From contig CAKUZD010000008.1 in the NCBI GenBank assembly GCA_934718275.1, positions 3,180 through 67,179 on the forward strand: 64,000 nucleotides of DNA. Reading direction: 5' to 3'. Numbering within the stretch: position 1 is the stretch's first letter; every line of letters starts with the position of its first letter. Position numbers and translations under genes: made by a program. The notes below the pieces were generated by a model, which saw nothing but the letters and a program-made list of their open reading frames with translations, searched no databases and had not been told where the DNA came from. Shown one piece after another: positions 1 to 8,061 of this stretch. The stretch is from an uncultured Candidatus Melainabacteria bacterium. GTDB taxonomy: Bacteria; Cyanobacteriota; Vampirovibrionia; Gastranaerophilales; Gastranaerophilaceae.

Positions 1-204
1 CAGCCTAACAAATTTATTGCCGTTAAGGTGCCACAACCGGAACCATATGACAAAAAGATTATAGCAAATTTAAGTATTAAGTACAATATTTTTCGCAGAT
101 TGATATTACTTATGAAGTTAGATATACAGACATATTATAACCTTAGAATGTTAATATTGAATTCCACTCAACTTACTTACTACGGATTTGTAAAACTTGC
201 ATAA
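1..204 (+). CDS. C-terminal end of an unidentified protein (partial)
   Basis: An open frame runs from the first base to a TAA at 202-204 and gives 67 residues ending in YGFVKLA; the 5' part lies outside the window. The fragment mixes charged and hydrophobic residues and has no membrane segment. The alternating pattern and length loosely recall the small NIL domain at the end of some ABC-transporter ATPases, but this is only an impression. The next gene starts 27 bases downstream on the same strand. I do not recognise the protein. Confidence 0.5.
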   Translation, partial: QPNKFIAVKVPQPEPYDKKIIANLSIKYNIFRRLILLMKLDIQTYYNLRMLILNSTQLTYYGFVKLA

Positions 205-231
205 ACTAGGAATTCATTATAATATTAACTT

Positions 232-843
232 ATGGATGAAAAATTGGTATCATGTCCTTATTGCGGACAACAAATTAATAATGATGATGAAAAATGTCCT
301 AATTGCGGAGAGTTTTTTGTAGAACCAAATCTTTCTGAATTTAGATTGGCTTCTATTCCATTATTTTTAGTATTTGAATCGTTATTTAGTGCTTTTGGTT
401 TTCCGTTTTTATATAGTCTAATATGGATATTGTTTAATCATAACAATATTTGTAAAATAGCTATAGAAAAAGATTTAAAAAAGTTTAAAATTCTATTTGC
501 TTGGTTTTGTATATTTGTTTTACTAACGATAATAGTAAAAGTCTTTATGTTAATTGATGTTATTTGGGAGATATTTATAACATACAGAATATTAAGGATA
601 ATAGAAAAATTCACACTGAAAAAATACAATTCACCTGTGACGCATCACGAAGTTGGAATGATATTTTTCAGAACACTATACATAGTATATTATATCGATA
701 CATATTTAATCAGAGTCAAAGACCCAAATTTAAGATATTGCCTAGATATAGATAGATGGTTTAAGTATTTGATTATTTTGGTATCTATACTTGGAGTATT
801 ATTTTTTGTAGGCATGCTTAGTATACCTTTTATAATAAATTAA
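232..843 (+). CDS. Zinc-ribbon membrane protein, unknown function
   Basis: The 203-residue product begins with a short treble-clef type zinc ribbon: C8-P-Y-C11 and C22-P-N-C25. A mostly hydrophobic body follows, with membrane segments at about residues 40-66, 85-110 and 176-200. This plan, a cytoplasmic N-terminal ribbon followed by helices, is common in small bacterial membrane proteins of unknown role. No catalytic motif is visible between the helices. The gene stands between the partial gene at the window edge and the convergent tRNA-Leu, which begins six bases after its stop. The function cannot be named from sequence. Confidence 0.75.
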   Translation: MDEKLVSCPYCGQQINNDDEKCPNCGEFFVEPNLSEFRLASIPLFLVFESLFSAFGFPFLYSLIWILFNHNNICKIAIEKDLKKFKILFAWFCIFVLLTIIVKVFMLIDVIWEIFITYRILRIIEKFTLKKYNSPVTHHEVGMIFFRTLYIVYYIDTYLIRVKDPNLRYCLDIDRWFKYLIILVSILGVLFFVGMLSIPFIIN

Positions 844-848
844 AATAA

Positions 849-929
849 TGTCGATGGGGGGAGTTGAACCCCCATAGCTCTCGCCACATGCACCTCAAGC
901 ATGCGTGTCTACCATTCCACCACATCGAC
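849..929 (-). tRNA. tRNA-Leu (anticodon GAG)
   Basis: Read on the minus strand, an 81-nt cloverleaf can be drawn. The acceptor GTCGATG pairs with CATCGAC, followed by discriminator A. The D arm is followed by an anticodon stem CATGC/GCATG around the loop TTGAGGT, giving anticodon GAG. A long variable arm, typical of leucine tRNAs, precedes a T arm with GGTTCAA. The CCA end is not encoded. It reads CUC and CUU codons. Confidence 0.95.
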
Positions 930-1048
930 ATAAGTTGTTTGTATGTGTTTACCAATGTTGAAGGACTGCTCGTGTTGGAAGTGCTTCGCACCCTCTCGCA
1001 AAACGTGACATTCAGTCACCTTTTGCTCGGCAGAGTACCACATCGACA
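919..1048. repeat. Duplicated tRNA-Leu 5' end with a hairpin between the copies
   Basis: The 12-mer ACCACATCGACA at the 5' end of the tRNA-Leu gene (919-930) recurs at 1037-1048 in the same orientation. Between the copies, 998-1026 can fold into a hairpin with an 11-of-12 pair stem (GCAAAA...TTTTGC with GTGAC/GTCAC inside) around a five-base loop. The stretch between the tRNA and the gene at 1158 shows no convincing coding frame. Confidence 0.55.
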
Positions 1049-1157
1049 TTTCTAATTTTCTTTATTTTAACATAAGTGTTTACTTTTGTAAATGTTTCAA
1101 TTGAAAAATAGCAAACATAATTTTTGCTAGTTTTATTAAGAAAAAAGGAACTAAATT

Positions 1158-1424
1158 ATGACTGTAGATAGTATTAATTATCAGAATTTTCAAGGTAGTG
1201 ATTTAAATAATATCTCTAGAGATGTTGTCAAAGAAAGATTAAAAGAATTAAATAAAGATTCTCCGGCTATTTACACTACTAGTCTTATTAAAGAACCCCA
1301 AGAGATTTCGTTAAGGGCTGTTGCCAGAAACAATATTATGCTTGAACAAGTTTTACAAAACCAAGCTAAAATACTAGAAAATCAAGAAAAAATTCTTGGT
1401 TCTAAATTAGATACAAATGCATAG
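1158..1424 (+). CDS. Small hypothetical protein with C-terminal coiled coil
   Basis: This 88-residue, Asn/Gln-rich product has no signal peptide or membrane segment. Residues from about 58 to 83 form a heptad-like amphipathic helix with repeated Gln-Asn/Ile-Leu positions (QAKILENQEKIL), so oligomerisation is likely. The ATG at 1158 follows the purine-rich AAAAAAGGAACTAAATT. uvrA begins 44 bases after its stop in the same direction and may be co-transcribed. I recognise no family. Confidence 0.6.
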   Translation: MTVDSINYQNFQGSDLNNISRDVVKERLKELNKDSPAIYTTSLIKEPQEISLRAVARNNIMLEQVLQNQAKILENQEKILGSKLDTNA

Positions 1425-1468
1425 TTTTGTAAATTTGAAAAACATTTTTTACATGCAATAATGTAACT

Positions 1469-4366
1469 ATGTTAGACACGATTATTATAAAAGGTGCTAA
1501 AGAACATAATTTAAAAGATGTTTCTTTACAGTTGCCAAAAAATGAGCTGATTGTTTTTACGGGTGTTTCCGGCTCAGGAAAGTCCTCTCTTGCTTTTGAT
1601 ACAATTTTTGCAGAAGGACAAAGACGTTATATTGAGAGCCTTTCAACTTACGCTCGTCAATTCTTAGGTCAGATGGATAAACCTAATGTTGATTATATTG
1701 ATGGGCTTTCGCCTGCAATTTCGATTGATCAAAAGTCTACGAGCAACAATCCGCGTTCTACTGTTGGTACTGTAACAGAAATTTATGATTATTTAAGGCT
1801 TTTATACGCTCGTGTTGGTACTCCATATTGTCCTAATTGTGGTGATAAAATTAAACCTCAGACGATTGATGAAATTGTTATGAGTATTATGAAACTACCT
1901 GAAGGAACTAAAATTCAAATATTAGCTCCCGTTGTAAGAGGGAAAAAAGGCGAATATTCTTCAACCTTTGAGGAATTAAGGCAAGAAGGATTTGTCAGGG
2001 TTAAAGTTGATGGTGAGATTTTTAATTTGGATGAGGATGAAATTTCTCTCGCCAAAACAAAAAAACATGATATTTCTGTCGTGGTAGATAGAATTGTTGT
2101 AAAAGAAGCAGCACAGTCTCGTATTGCAGATAGTGTACAAATAGCGTTAAAAAAGGCTGATGGTGTTGCTATTGTAGATGTTGTCGGTGGAAATTCCGCA
2201 TCTGCACTTCAGGCCACTTCTTCCACACGAGTGGAAGGGAATAATTCTTCATCTTCTAATGAAATTGTCTATAGTGAAAAACTTGCGTGTCCTAAGTGTA
2301 ACTTGAGTTTTGAGGAACTTGCTCCAAGAATATTTTCATTCAATGCGCCTTATGGTGCTTGTGATAGGTGTTCGGGATTAGGAGCTGATTTTGTTATTGA
2401 TCCAAATTTAATAGTTCCTGATACCAAAAAATCTGTTAACGATGGAGCAATTTATCCTTGGTCAAAGACATCCTCTCAGTATTATAATGATGTTTTAAAG
2501 TCTGTTTGTAATCATTATGGAATTGATATGGATAAACCTTTTGAGGATTTATCCGAGCAGGAACAACATATAATTTTGTATGGTAGTGATGATATTATAA
2601 AATTTACTGTTATGAGATTTGGAACTCATCGTTATGAAACAAAATATAGAAATTTTGATGGAGTAATACCGTTTTTAGAAAAAAGGTATAATGAAGCTAA
2701 TGGTGAATATTGGCGCGAAGAAATTGAAAAATATATGACAACTACTCCTTGCCCATCTTGTCACGGGGCAAGATTAAAACCGTTTCCGCTTGCGGTCAAA
2801 ATCAAAGATAAAAACATTTATGAATTTACCTTAATGCCAATTGATCAGGAGTTAGATTTTATTTCTGATTTGTATTTGGAATTAAATGAATTTCAAATGC
2901 ATATTGCAAAACAGATTTTGGATGAAATCAGAGCAAGGTTACGTTTTTTAAAAGATGTTGGCTTAAGCTATCTTGACTTGGCGCGCCGTGCCGGAACTCT
3001 CTCCGGAGGAGAAGCTCAAAGAATTCGTCTTGCAACTCAAATTGGAAGTGGGTTATCAGGCGTTTTATATGTTTTGGATGAACCTTCTATCGGTTTGCAT
3101 CAGCGAGATAATGATAGATTGATAAAAACATTGATTAAGTTAAGAAATTTAGGAAATACTTTAATTGTTGTTGAACATGATGAAGATACGATTAGAAACG
3201 CTGATTATATTGTAGATATAGGTCCAAAAGCAGGTGTAAATGGTGGAAAAGTAATTGCTTGCGGGTGTGTTGATGATATAATTGCTGCAAAAAATTCTAT
3301 TACAGGTAAATATTTAAGTGGAGAGTATTTTATTCCTATTCCTGAAAAAGTTAGAGAAGGTAATGGAAATTATTTGAAAGTAAAAAATGCTCATATAAAT
3401 AATTTAAAAAATATTGATGTTGATATTCCTCTAGGTAAAATTGTTTGTTTGACAGGAGTTTCCGGCTCCGGAAAATCATCATTAATGCAAGATTTGATAT
3501 ATGAATATGCATTACATAAATTGAGAGGTAACAAGCCAAAACCACAAGGTGTTGAAAAAATAGAAGGTTTTGAAAATATAGATAAAATAATTGCAATTGA
3601 CCAATCTCCGATTGGTCGAACTCCTCGTTCAAATCCGGCAACCTATACAGATTTATTTACGCATATTAGAGAATTGTTTTCAAAAACAAATGAAGCCAAA
3701 TTAAGAGGGTATAAACCGGGGCGTTTTAGTTTTAACGTAAAAGGTGGGCGTTGTGAAGCTTGTAAGGGTGATGGCGTTTTAAAAATTGAAATGAACTTTT
3801 TGTCAGATGTTTATGTGAAATGTGATGTTTGTAAAGGCAAGCGCTATAATCGTGAAACGTTAGAGGTAAAATATAAAGGCAAAACAATTTCTGACGTTTT
3901 AGAAATGAGTGTAAAAGAAGCTCTTGAATTTTTCGACAGTATCCCGTCTATTAAATCAAGATTGCAAACGTTGAATGATGTCGGGCTTGATTACATGAAG
4001 CTTGGTCAGAGTGCAACAACGTTATCAGGAGGAGAAGCTCAAAGAATTAAATTGGCTTCAGAATTGAATAAGCGTTCGACAGGAAAAACTTTATACTTAT
4101 TAGATGAGCCGTCTGTTGGACTGCATTGGTATGACTTAGACAAATTGATTAAAATTCTACAGCAACTTGCAGACCAAGGGAATACTGTTCTTGTTATTGA
4201 GCATAATCTTGATTTTATTAAAATTGCTGATTATATTATTGATTTAGGGCCGGAGGGCGGAGTAGGCGGAGGACAAGTAATTGCTTGCGGTACGCCAAAA
4301 GAAATTATAAAATGTAAAAAATCATATACAGGTCAGTATTTAAAGCCAATGTTGACAAATAAGTAA
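1469..4366 (+). CDS. uvrA: Excinuclease ABC subunit A
   Basis: UvrA is the damage-recognition ATPase of nucleotide excision repair; it loads UvrB onto lesions. The 965-residue product has the full tandem ABC layout: Walker A GVSGSGKS at 32-39 and again near 668, two LSGGEAQRI signatures, and both Walker B regions (VLDEPSIGLH and LLDEPSVGLH). It has the zinc-binding cysteine clusters CPNC, CPKC/CDRC, CPSC and CEAC/CDVC. It is about 25 residues longer than usual because of a Ser/Thr/Asn-rich stretch encoded at about 2190-2260, just before the YSEKLACPKC zinc segment. A strong terminator closes the gene. No uvrB or uvrC lies in the window. Confidence 0.98.
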   Translation: MLDTIIIKGAKEHNLKDVSLQLPKNELIVFTGVSGSGKSSLAFDTIFAEGQRRYIESLSTYARQFLGQMDKPNVDYIDGLSPAISIDQKSTSNNPRSTVGTVTEIYDYLRLLYARVGTPYCPNCGDKIKPQTIDEIVMSIMKLPEGTKIQILAPVVRGKKGEYSSTFEELRQEGFVRVKVDGEIFNLDEDEISLAKTKKHDISVVVDRIVVKEAAQSRIADSVQIALKKADGVAIVDVVGGNSASALQATSSTRVEGNNSSSSNEIVYSEKLACPKCNLSFEELAPRIFSFNAPYGACDRCSGLGADFVIDPNLIVPDTKKSVNDGAIYPWSKTSSQYYNDVLKSVCNHYGIDMDKPFEDLSEQEQHIILYGSDDIIKFTVMRFGTHRYETKYRNFDGVIPFLEKRYNEANGEYWREEIEKYMTTTPCPSCHGARLKPFPLAVKIKDKNIYEFTLMPIDQELDFISDLYLELNEFQMHIAKQILDEIRARLRFLKDVGLSYLDLARRAGTLSGGEAQRIRLATQIGSGLSGVLYVLDEPSIGLHQRDNDRLIKTLIKLRNLGNTLIVVEHDEDTIRNADYIVDIGPKAGVNGGKVIACGCVDDIIAAKNSITGKYLSGEYFIPIPEKVREGNGNYLKVKNAHINNLKNIDVDIPLGKIVCLTGVSGSGKSSLMQDLIYEYALHKLRGNKPKPQGVEKIEGFENIDKIIAIDQSPIGRTPRSNPATYTDLFTHIRELFSKTNEAKLRGYKPGRFSFNVKGGRCEACKGDGVLKIEMNFLSDVYVKCDVCKGKRYNRETLEVKYKGKTISDVLEMSVKEALEFFDSIPSIKSRLQTLNDVGLDYMKLGQSATTLSGGEAQRIKLASELNKRSTGKTLYLLDEPSVGLHWYDLDKLIKILQQLADQGNTVLVIEHNLDFIKIADYIIDLGPEGGVGGGQVIACGTPKEIIKCKKSYTGQYLKPMLTNK

Positions 4367-4377
4367 AAGTAATTTAT

Positions 4378-4403
4378 CCTCTTATAAAGAGGGCGTTTTT
4401 TTT
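4378..4403 (+). terminator. Rho-independent terminator of uvrA
   Basis: CCTCTT at 4378-4383 pairs with AAGAGG at 4387-4392 across a three-base loop, and a run of eight T follows at 4396-4403. It lies directly before the next start codon at 4405, so that gene may be read partly by escape through it. Confidence 0.8.
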
Positions 4404-4404
4404 A

Positions 4405-5040
4405 ATGAAAAGAAAGTTTTATTTACTTATATTTATGATTGGTTTGTTTTGTCAACCTGTTATGGCAAAAACAGTTGCAGTAGAGGCTATGAGTGATTTT
4501 TCTTCTGAAAATCCTCCTAAGACTATGCAAATAAAAGCATTAGAGGATGTTGCTTTGGATGAAAAAATAACTGTAAAAGCTGAAAGTGTTATGAGTGGTA
4601 AAGTTGTTGATGTTATTAGCCCTAAAAGATTGAAACGTAATGCAACTTTCACATTTGTTCCATTAAATTATACAGATGTAAGTGGTAAAGTTGAAGAAAT
4701 AAATAATTATTATCCTGCCAAATACACAACCAAAATTAATAAAGGGCAACTTGCAAAATCTGTAGGTTTAGGTGTTGGAAGTTTTTTTGTAAAGGGATTG
4801 TCTATTGGTTATAGTGCAATAGAAGGGGCTATAAAAAATGAAAAGGATAATCGTTTTAAATCAAGTGTAACCGAAGTTTATCAAGATTCTCCACTTTCTT
4901 ATGTTGAAAAAGGAGAAGAACTTGTGATAGAAAAAGGTCAACTTTTTTTCCTTAATTTTAAAACCAAGGATGATGAAAAGGAAGAAGTTGTTCCTAATTA
5001 TGAATATACGGAATTACCATCAAGTAACAATGTAAAATAA
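4405..5040 (+). CDS. Exported protein of unknown function, tandem paralogue 1
   Basis: The 211-residue product starts with a clear Sec signal peptide: MKRK, a hydrophobic stretch, and a VMA-KT cleavage site after about residue 21. The mature part begins KTVAVEAMSDFSSENP and aligns by eye with the next gene's KTAPVQALQDFSISNP, with shared later motifs (MQIKALEDV against LLIKMLANV, then NYYPAKY against NYPAKY). The two are tandem paralogues. The protein is predicted to be periplasmic or surface-exposed, mainly beta-rich, and has no catalytic motif I recognise. Confidence 0.75.
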   Translation: MKRKFYLLIFMIGLFCQPVMAKTVAVEAMSDFSSENPPKTMQIKALEDVALDEKITVKAESVMSGKVVDVISPKRLKRNATFTFVPLNYTDVSGKVEEINNYYPAKYTTKINKGQLAKSVGLGVGSFFVKGLSIGYSAIEGAIKNEKDNRFKSSVTEVYQDSPLSYVEKGEELVIEKGQLFFLNFKTKDDEKEEVVPNYEYTELPSSNNVK

Positions 5041-5123
5041 GTTATATAAGTCTTATATAACACTGATTGACGGATTTTTTGAATTATGTTATTATCCTGT
5101 TATAGTAATCGGAGATTATAAGA

Positions 5124-5756
5124 ATGAAAAAAATATTATTTATTGTTGCATTACTGACCGGCCTTACTATTTCTCCAGTAGAAGCAAAGACAGCACCGGT
5201 TCAAGCGTTGCAGGATTTTTCAATTTCAAATCCTTCACAAACCCTTTTAATAAAAATGCTTGCAAATGTTCAACTTAATAAAGATACAATGTTACATGAA
5301 GGTTTTTTTGTTTTAGGTCAAATTCAGAATGTTTCTAATTCATCATTTGTGTTTATGCCAATAAAGTATCAAAATTTTCATAATGAAGTATTCCAAATAA
5401 ACGGAAATTATCCTGCTAAATATATAGAAATGGTTGATTCTGCGAGCAAGCAACCCGCTCAAGGAGTAATATCAAAAGATGCAAAATTTTTAATGGATTT
5501 TGTAATTGCGGATGAAGTTCCGGACAATTCAATTGGTGCTAAATATCAGGGAATGGGAACACCTTCTAATGGTATTTCTGCAGTTGTTAATCAACAAGAT
5601 TTAGTTTTATATGATGGAAGTATTCCAAAAACTATGAAAGATTTTCCAGGGATAAAATTAAATTCTTTTGATAATGGAAGCAATTTTAATATTCCAAGAA
5701 GGTTGATTATTGAAGCTACTCCAAAAGAAGTTAATATAAATGATTTAAAATATTAG
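5124..5756 (+). CDS. Exported protein of unknown function, tandem paralogue 2
   Basis: The 210-residue product has a signal peptide (MKKILFIVALLTGLT..., cleavage after VEA at about 21). Its mature sequence is clearly related to the preceding gene at 4405, including KTAPVQALQDF at the mature N-terminus and a central NGNYPAKY. The ATG follows a good Shine-Dalgarno (CGGAGATTATAAGA). An 83-base gap separates the pair. It is followed by a bidirectional terminator shared with the convergent tsf gene. Function unknown. Confidence 0.75.
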   Translation: MKKILFIVALLTGLTISPVEAKTAPVQALQDFSISNPSQTLLIKMLANVQLNKDTMLHEGFFVLGQIQNVSNSSFVFMPIKYQNFHNEVFQINGNYPAKYIEMVDSASKQPAQGVISKDAKFLMDFVIADEVPDNSIGAKYQGMGTPSNGISAVVNQQDLVLYDGSIPKTMKDFPGIKLNSFDNGSNFNIPRRLIIEATPKEVNINDLKY

Positions 5757-5794
5757 TTTTATAAAGTTTATAACTAAGATAATAAAAGCGAAAT

Positions 5795-5825
5795 AAAAGC
5801 ACTATTTTTATAAAATAGTGCTTTT
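5795..5825. terminator. Bidirectional terminator between secreted paralogue 2 and tsf
   Basis: AAAAGCACTATTTTA at 5795-5809 faces its complement up to 5825, with A-runs and T-runs on both sides, so it can stop transcription from both convergent genes. Confidence 0.85.
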
Positions 5826-5853
5826 ATCATATTATATTTGTTTAGATTAAAGA

Positions 5854-6717
5854 TTAACCTTTTACTTGACTCATAACTTCGTCAGCGAAGTTTTCTTGAC
5901 GTTTTTCAAGACCTTCACCTAACATATATCTAGTGAAAGCTTTGACTGTTAATTTGCCTTCAATCAATTGTCCAACAGTTACGTCAGGATTTTTGATGAA
6001 TGGTTGTTCAAGAAGAACTCTTTGTGACATAATTTTGTTTACACGACCTTCAACGATTTTAGCTCTGATTTGTTCAGGTTTCTTTTGAAGATCTTCTTTT
6101 CCCATTTCAACTTCTGTTTCGTGGTCGATAACAGATTGAGGAATTTCTGCTCTTGTAATGAATTCAGGTGCAGAAGATGCAATATGTAAACAAATATCGT
6201 TCATTAGTTCAGCATCTTTGTTGTCAGTTTCAATTAGGACACCAATTTTGCCGTTGTGAATGTAAGAAGCTGTGTTTCCTTCGTAACGAACAAATCTTCT
6301 GAAAGTAATTTTTTCACCGATAGAAGCGATTTTTTCTTTAATAACTTCAGAAACAACTTTTCCGCATTTAGGGCAAGTTGAAGCAAGTAAAGCATCAACA
6401 TCGGCAGGGTTTGAATTTGCAACAAGTTCAGCTAATCCGTTAGCTAATTCTTTGAATTCTTCGTTTTTAGCAACGAAATCAGTTTCACAGTTCAATTCAA
6501 CCATAGCGCCACAATTGTCTTGGATTGAAGAAGTAACAACTCCTTCAGCAGCAATTCTGCCCATTTTTTTATCAGCAGAAGCCATCCCTTTTTGGCGAAG
6601 GATTTCCATAGCTTTTCCCATGTCGCCATCTGTTTCAACAAGTGCTTTTTTTGCATCCATCATGCCTGCACCTGTTTTATCACGAAGTTCTTTTACCATT
6701 TGAGCTGTAATATTCAT
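5854..6717 (-). CDS. tsf: Elongation factor Ts
   Basis: EF-Ts is the guanine-nucleotide exchange factor of EF-Tu. The 287-residue product has the N-terminal UBA-like domain (VKELRDKTGAGMMDAKKAL, residues 9-27) and the conserved ELNCETDFVAKNEEF segment that contacts EF-Tu, followed by the dimerisation-type core and a C-terminal module with QPFIKNP. A single CPKC motif lies in the middle of the core, which is unusual for EF-Ts; no partner pair is visible. The gene follows rpsB on the same strand, the classic rpsB-tsf pair, but the 155-base spacer holds an inverted heptad array. Confidence 0.97.
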   Translation of the reverse strand: MNITAQMVKELRDKTGAGMMDAKKALVETDGDMGKAMEILRQKGMASADKKMGRIAAEGVVTSSIQDNCGAMVELNCETDFVAKNEEFKELANGLAELVANSNPADVDALLASTCPKCGKVVSEVIKEKIASIGEKITFRRFVRYEGNTASYIHNGKIGVLIETDNKDAELMNDICLHIASSAPEFITRAEIPQSVIDHETEVEMGKEDLQKKPEQIRAKIVEGRVNKIMSQRVLLEQPFIKNPDVTVGQLIEGKLTVKAFTRYMLGEGLEKRQENFADEVMSQVKG

Positions 6718-6747
6718 TTATAATTCTCCTTATTTATATTAAGTTAA

Positions 6748-6862
6748 GCGAAACGTGAAAAGCGAGAAGTGAAAAGTTCTTTACATAAAAGCATTTTTAG
6801 TAAAATAATACTAATATCAACTTCTGTAATGGTCTTTTCACATTTCACCTTTCACGTCTCAC
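6748..6862. repeat. Inverted GTGAAAA-type heptad arrays between rpsB and tsf
   Basis: Four heptads lie at 6748-6775 (GCGAAAC GTGAAAA GCGAGAA, then GTGAAAA). Four more of the same family lie in reverse complement at 6835-6862 (TTTTCAC ATTTCAC, CTTTCAC GTCTCAC). The two 28-base arms match at 22 positions and could form a long hairpin in the rpsB-tsf transcript. Related heptads recur at 7799-7887. Confidence 0.7.
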
Positions 6863-6872
6863 GAATGTATTT

Positions 6873-7646
6873 TTATTCAGCAGCAACTTCTTCTGCTTTA
6901 ACTTCAACACCTGCATCTTCAGGTTTGATTTCTTCAAGTTTTTTAGCGTTAGCATTAGCTTCTCTAAGTTGTTTGCCTTCTAATACAGCATCTGCTAATT
7001 TAGAAGTAATTAACTTGATAGATCTGATTGCATCGTCATTACCCGGGATAATGTAGTCGATACCTTCAGGGTCAGCATTAGTATCTGCTAAGCAGATAAC
7101 AGGGATGTTAAGTTTGTTAGCTTCTTTGATAGCGATATCTTCTTTCTTTTGGTCAACGATGAAGATTAAATCAGGAAGTCCTCTCATTTCTTTAATACCG
7201 CCTAAAGTTTTGCTCAATTTACCTAATTCTCTGTTTAATTTAGCAATTTCTTTTTTAGGTAATTTTTCAGCGTGTCCTGAATTGATAAAGTCTTCTAATT
7301 CTCTAAGTTTGTTAACACGACCTCTGATAGTTTCAAAGTTTGTTAACATGCCGCCTAACCATCTTCTGTTAATATAATAAGCACCAACTCTTGTTGCTTC
7401 TTCTGCAACAACTTCAGCTGCTTGTTTTTTAGTACCTACAAACAAGATATTTTTGTTTCTAGCTGCGAATTCTCTAACAACTGCATAAGCTTCATCAAGC
7501 AAATCAGTAGTTTTACGTAAATCTAAAACATAAATACCATTTCTTGCTCCGTAGATAAACGGTTTCATTTTAGGGTTCCATCTTTGAGTTTGGTGTCCGA
7601 AGTGTACACCTGCTTCTAAAAGTTCAATCATAGATGCTACTGGCAT
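6873..7646 (-). CDS. rpsB: 30S ribosomal protein S2
   Basis: S2 is a late-assembling protein of the small ribosomal subunit. The 257-residue product carries family landmarks: the N-terminal LLEAGVHFGHQTQRWNPKMKPFIYGARNGI, the VGTKKQA segment near residue 71, the RWLGGMLTNF block, and DLIFIVDQKKE followed by NIPVICLADTNADP. It ends in an acidic, Lys/Glu/Ala-rich tail (EIKPEDAGVEVKAEEVAAE). The start follows AAAGGAGAAAACCG. Upstream there is a -10 element and a leader of about 95 nt with a hairpin. tsf follows downstream. Confidence 0.98.
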   Translation of the reverse strand: MPVASMIELLEAGVHFGHQTQRWNPKMKPFIYGARNGIYVLDLRKTTDLLDEAYAVVREFAARNKNILFVGTKKQAAEVVAEEATRVGAYYINRRWLGGMLTNFETIRGRVNKLRELEDFINSGHAEKLPKKEIAKLNRELGKLSKTLGGIKEMRGLPDLIFIVDQKKEDIAIKEANKLNIPVICLADTNADPEGIDYIIPGNDDAIRSIKLITSKLADAVLEGKQLREANANAKKLEEIKPEDAGVEVKAEEVAAE

Positions 7647-7755
7647 CGGTTTTCTCCTTTATTTTTAACTTATTGTACTACGGGTTAAACTGCCCCATCC
7701 GATTTGGACTAGGATAAACCTATCAGGCTAGTATAACCAATATTATTTTATTATA
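7647..7755 (-). promoter_or_regulatory. rpsB promoter and structured leader (candidate S2 autoregulatory leader)
   Basis: On the minus strand a TATAAT box (complement of 7750-7755) implies a start near 7743 and a leader of about 95 nt. The leader can form a hairpin at 7708-7732 (ACTAG with CTAGT outside, GATA with TATC inside, a three-base CCT bulge and a GGTT loop). A second short stem, GGG/CCC, lies nearer the start codon. Ribosomal protein leaders of this kind often bind their own product; that role here is an inference. Confidence 0.4.
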
Positions 7756-7798
7756 AACATGCTTTTATGCAAATTATTGTTTAGAATTATTAAATTGA

Positions 7799-7887
7799 GT
7801 GAGAAGTGAAACGTGAAACGTGAGAAGGCCGTATCGTTATAAATAAGTGAGAAGTGAAAAGGCTGTATCGTTATAAATGAGTGAGAA
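7799..7887 (+). repeat. Composite tandem repeat of GTGARAM heptads and a 20-mer
   Basis: The order is GTGAGAA, GTGAAAC, GTGAAAC, GTGAGAA (7799-7826), a 20-mer GGCCGTATCGTTATAAATAA (7827-7846), GTGAGAA, GTGAAAA (7847-7860), a near copy of the 20-mer (7861-7880, two changes) and GTGAGAA (7881-7887). No gene overlaps it. Confidence 0.8.
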
Positions 7888-7921
7888 ACAATATTATTAC
7901 ATTGGGCTACGTGCATAGCAC

Positions 7922-7957
7922 AAAAAAAACGGACTTTCTATCAAGATAGATTGTCCG
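7922..7957 (-). terminator. Rho-independent terminator, minus strand
   Basis: The stem CGGAC..TCTATC / GATAGA..GTCCG at 7930-7957 is followed on the minus strand by eight T. No clear gene lies upstream of it on that strand except the weak frame at 8062-8250, so it may belong to a decayed transcription unit. Confidence 0.7.
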
Positions 7958-8061
7958 GTATTTCATTTTCTGAAACAAAAAGGATTTACATTAACTTATA
8001 TTGTGTATTTTTAAATCTTTTTCATCGCCCTTGCGAACATCGCAAACTCTTTACCCAATCC

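Noticed and set aside
919..1048. An attachment site pair at tRNA-Leu
   Set aside because: The repeat is only 12 bases, matches the 5' rather than the 3' end of the tRNA, and no integrase lies nearby.
864..1055. A 63-codon frame overlapping tRNA-Leu
   Set aside because: It reads through the antisense of the tRNA gene and the adjoining hairpin; no ribosome-binding site and no protein-like composition.
3351..3641. Minus-strand frame of 96 codons inside uvrA
   Set aside because: It is antisense to a conserved part of UvrA with typical codon bias on the other strand; shadow frame.
7799..7887. CRISPR array
   Set aside because: The repeating units are 7-mers and one 20-mer without unique spacers, and no cas gene occurs in the window.
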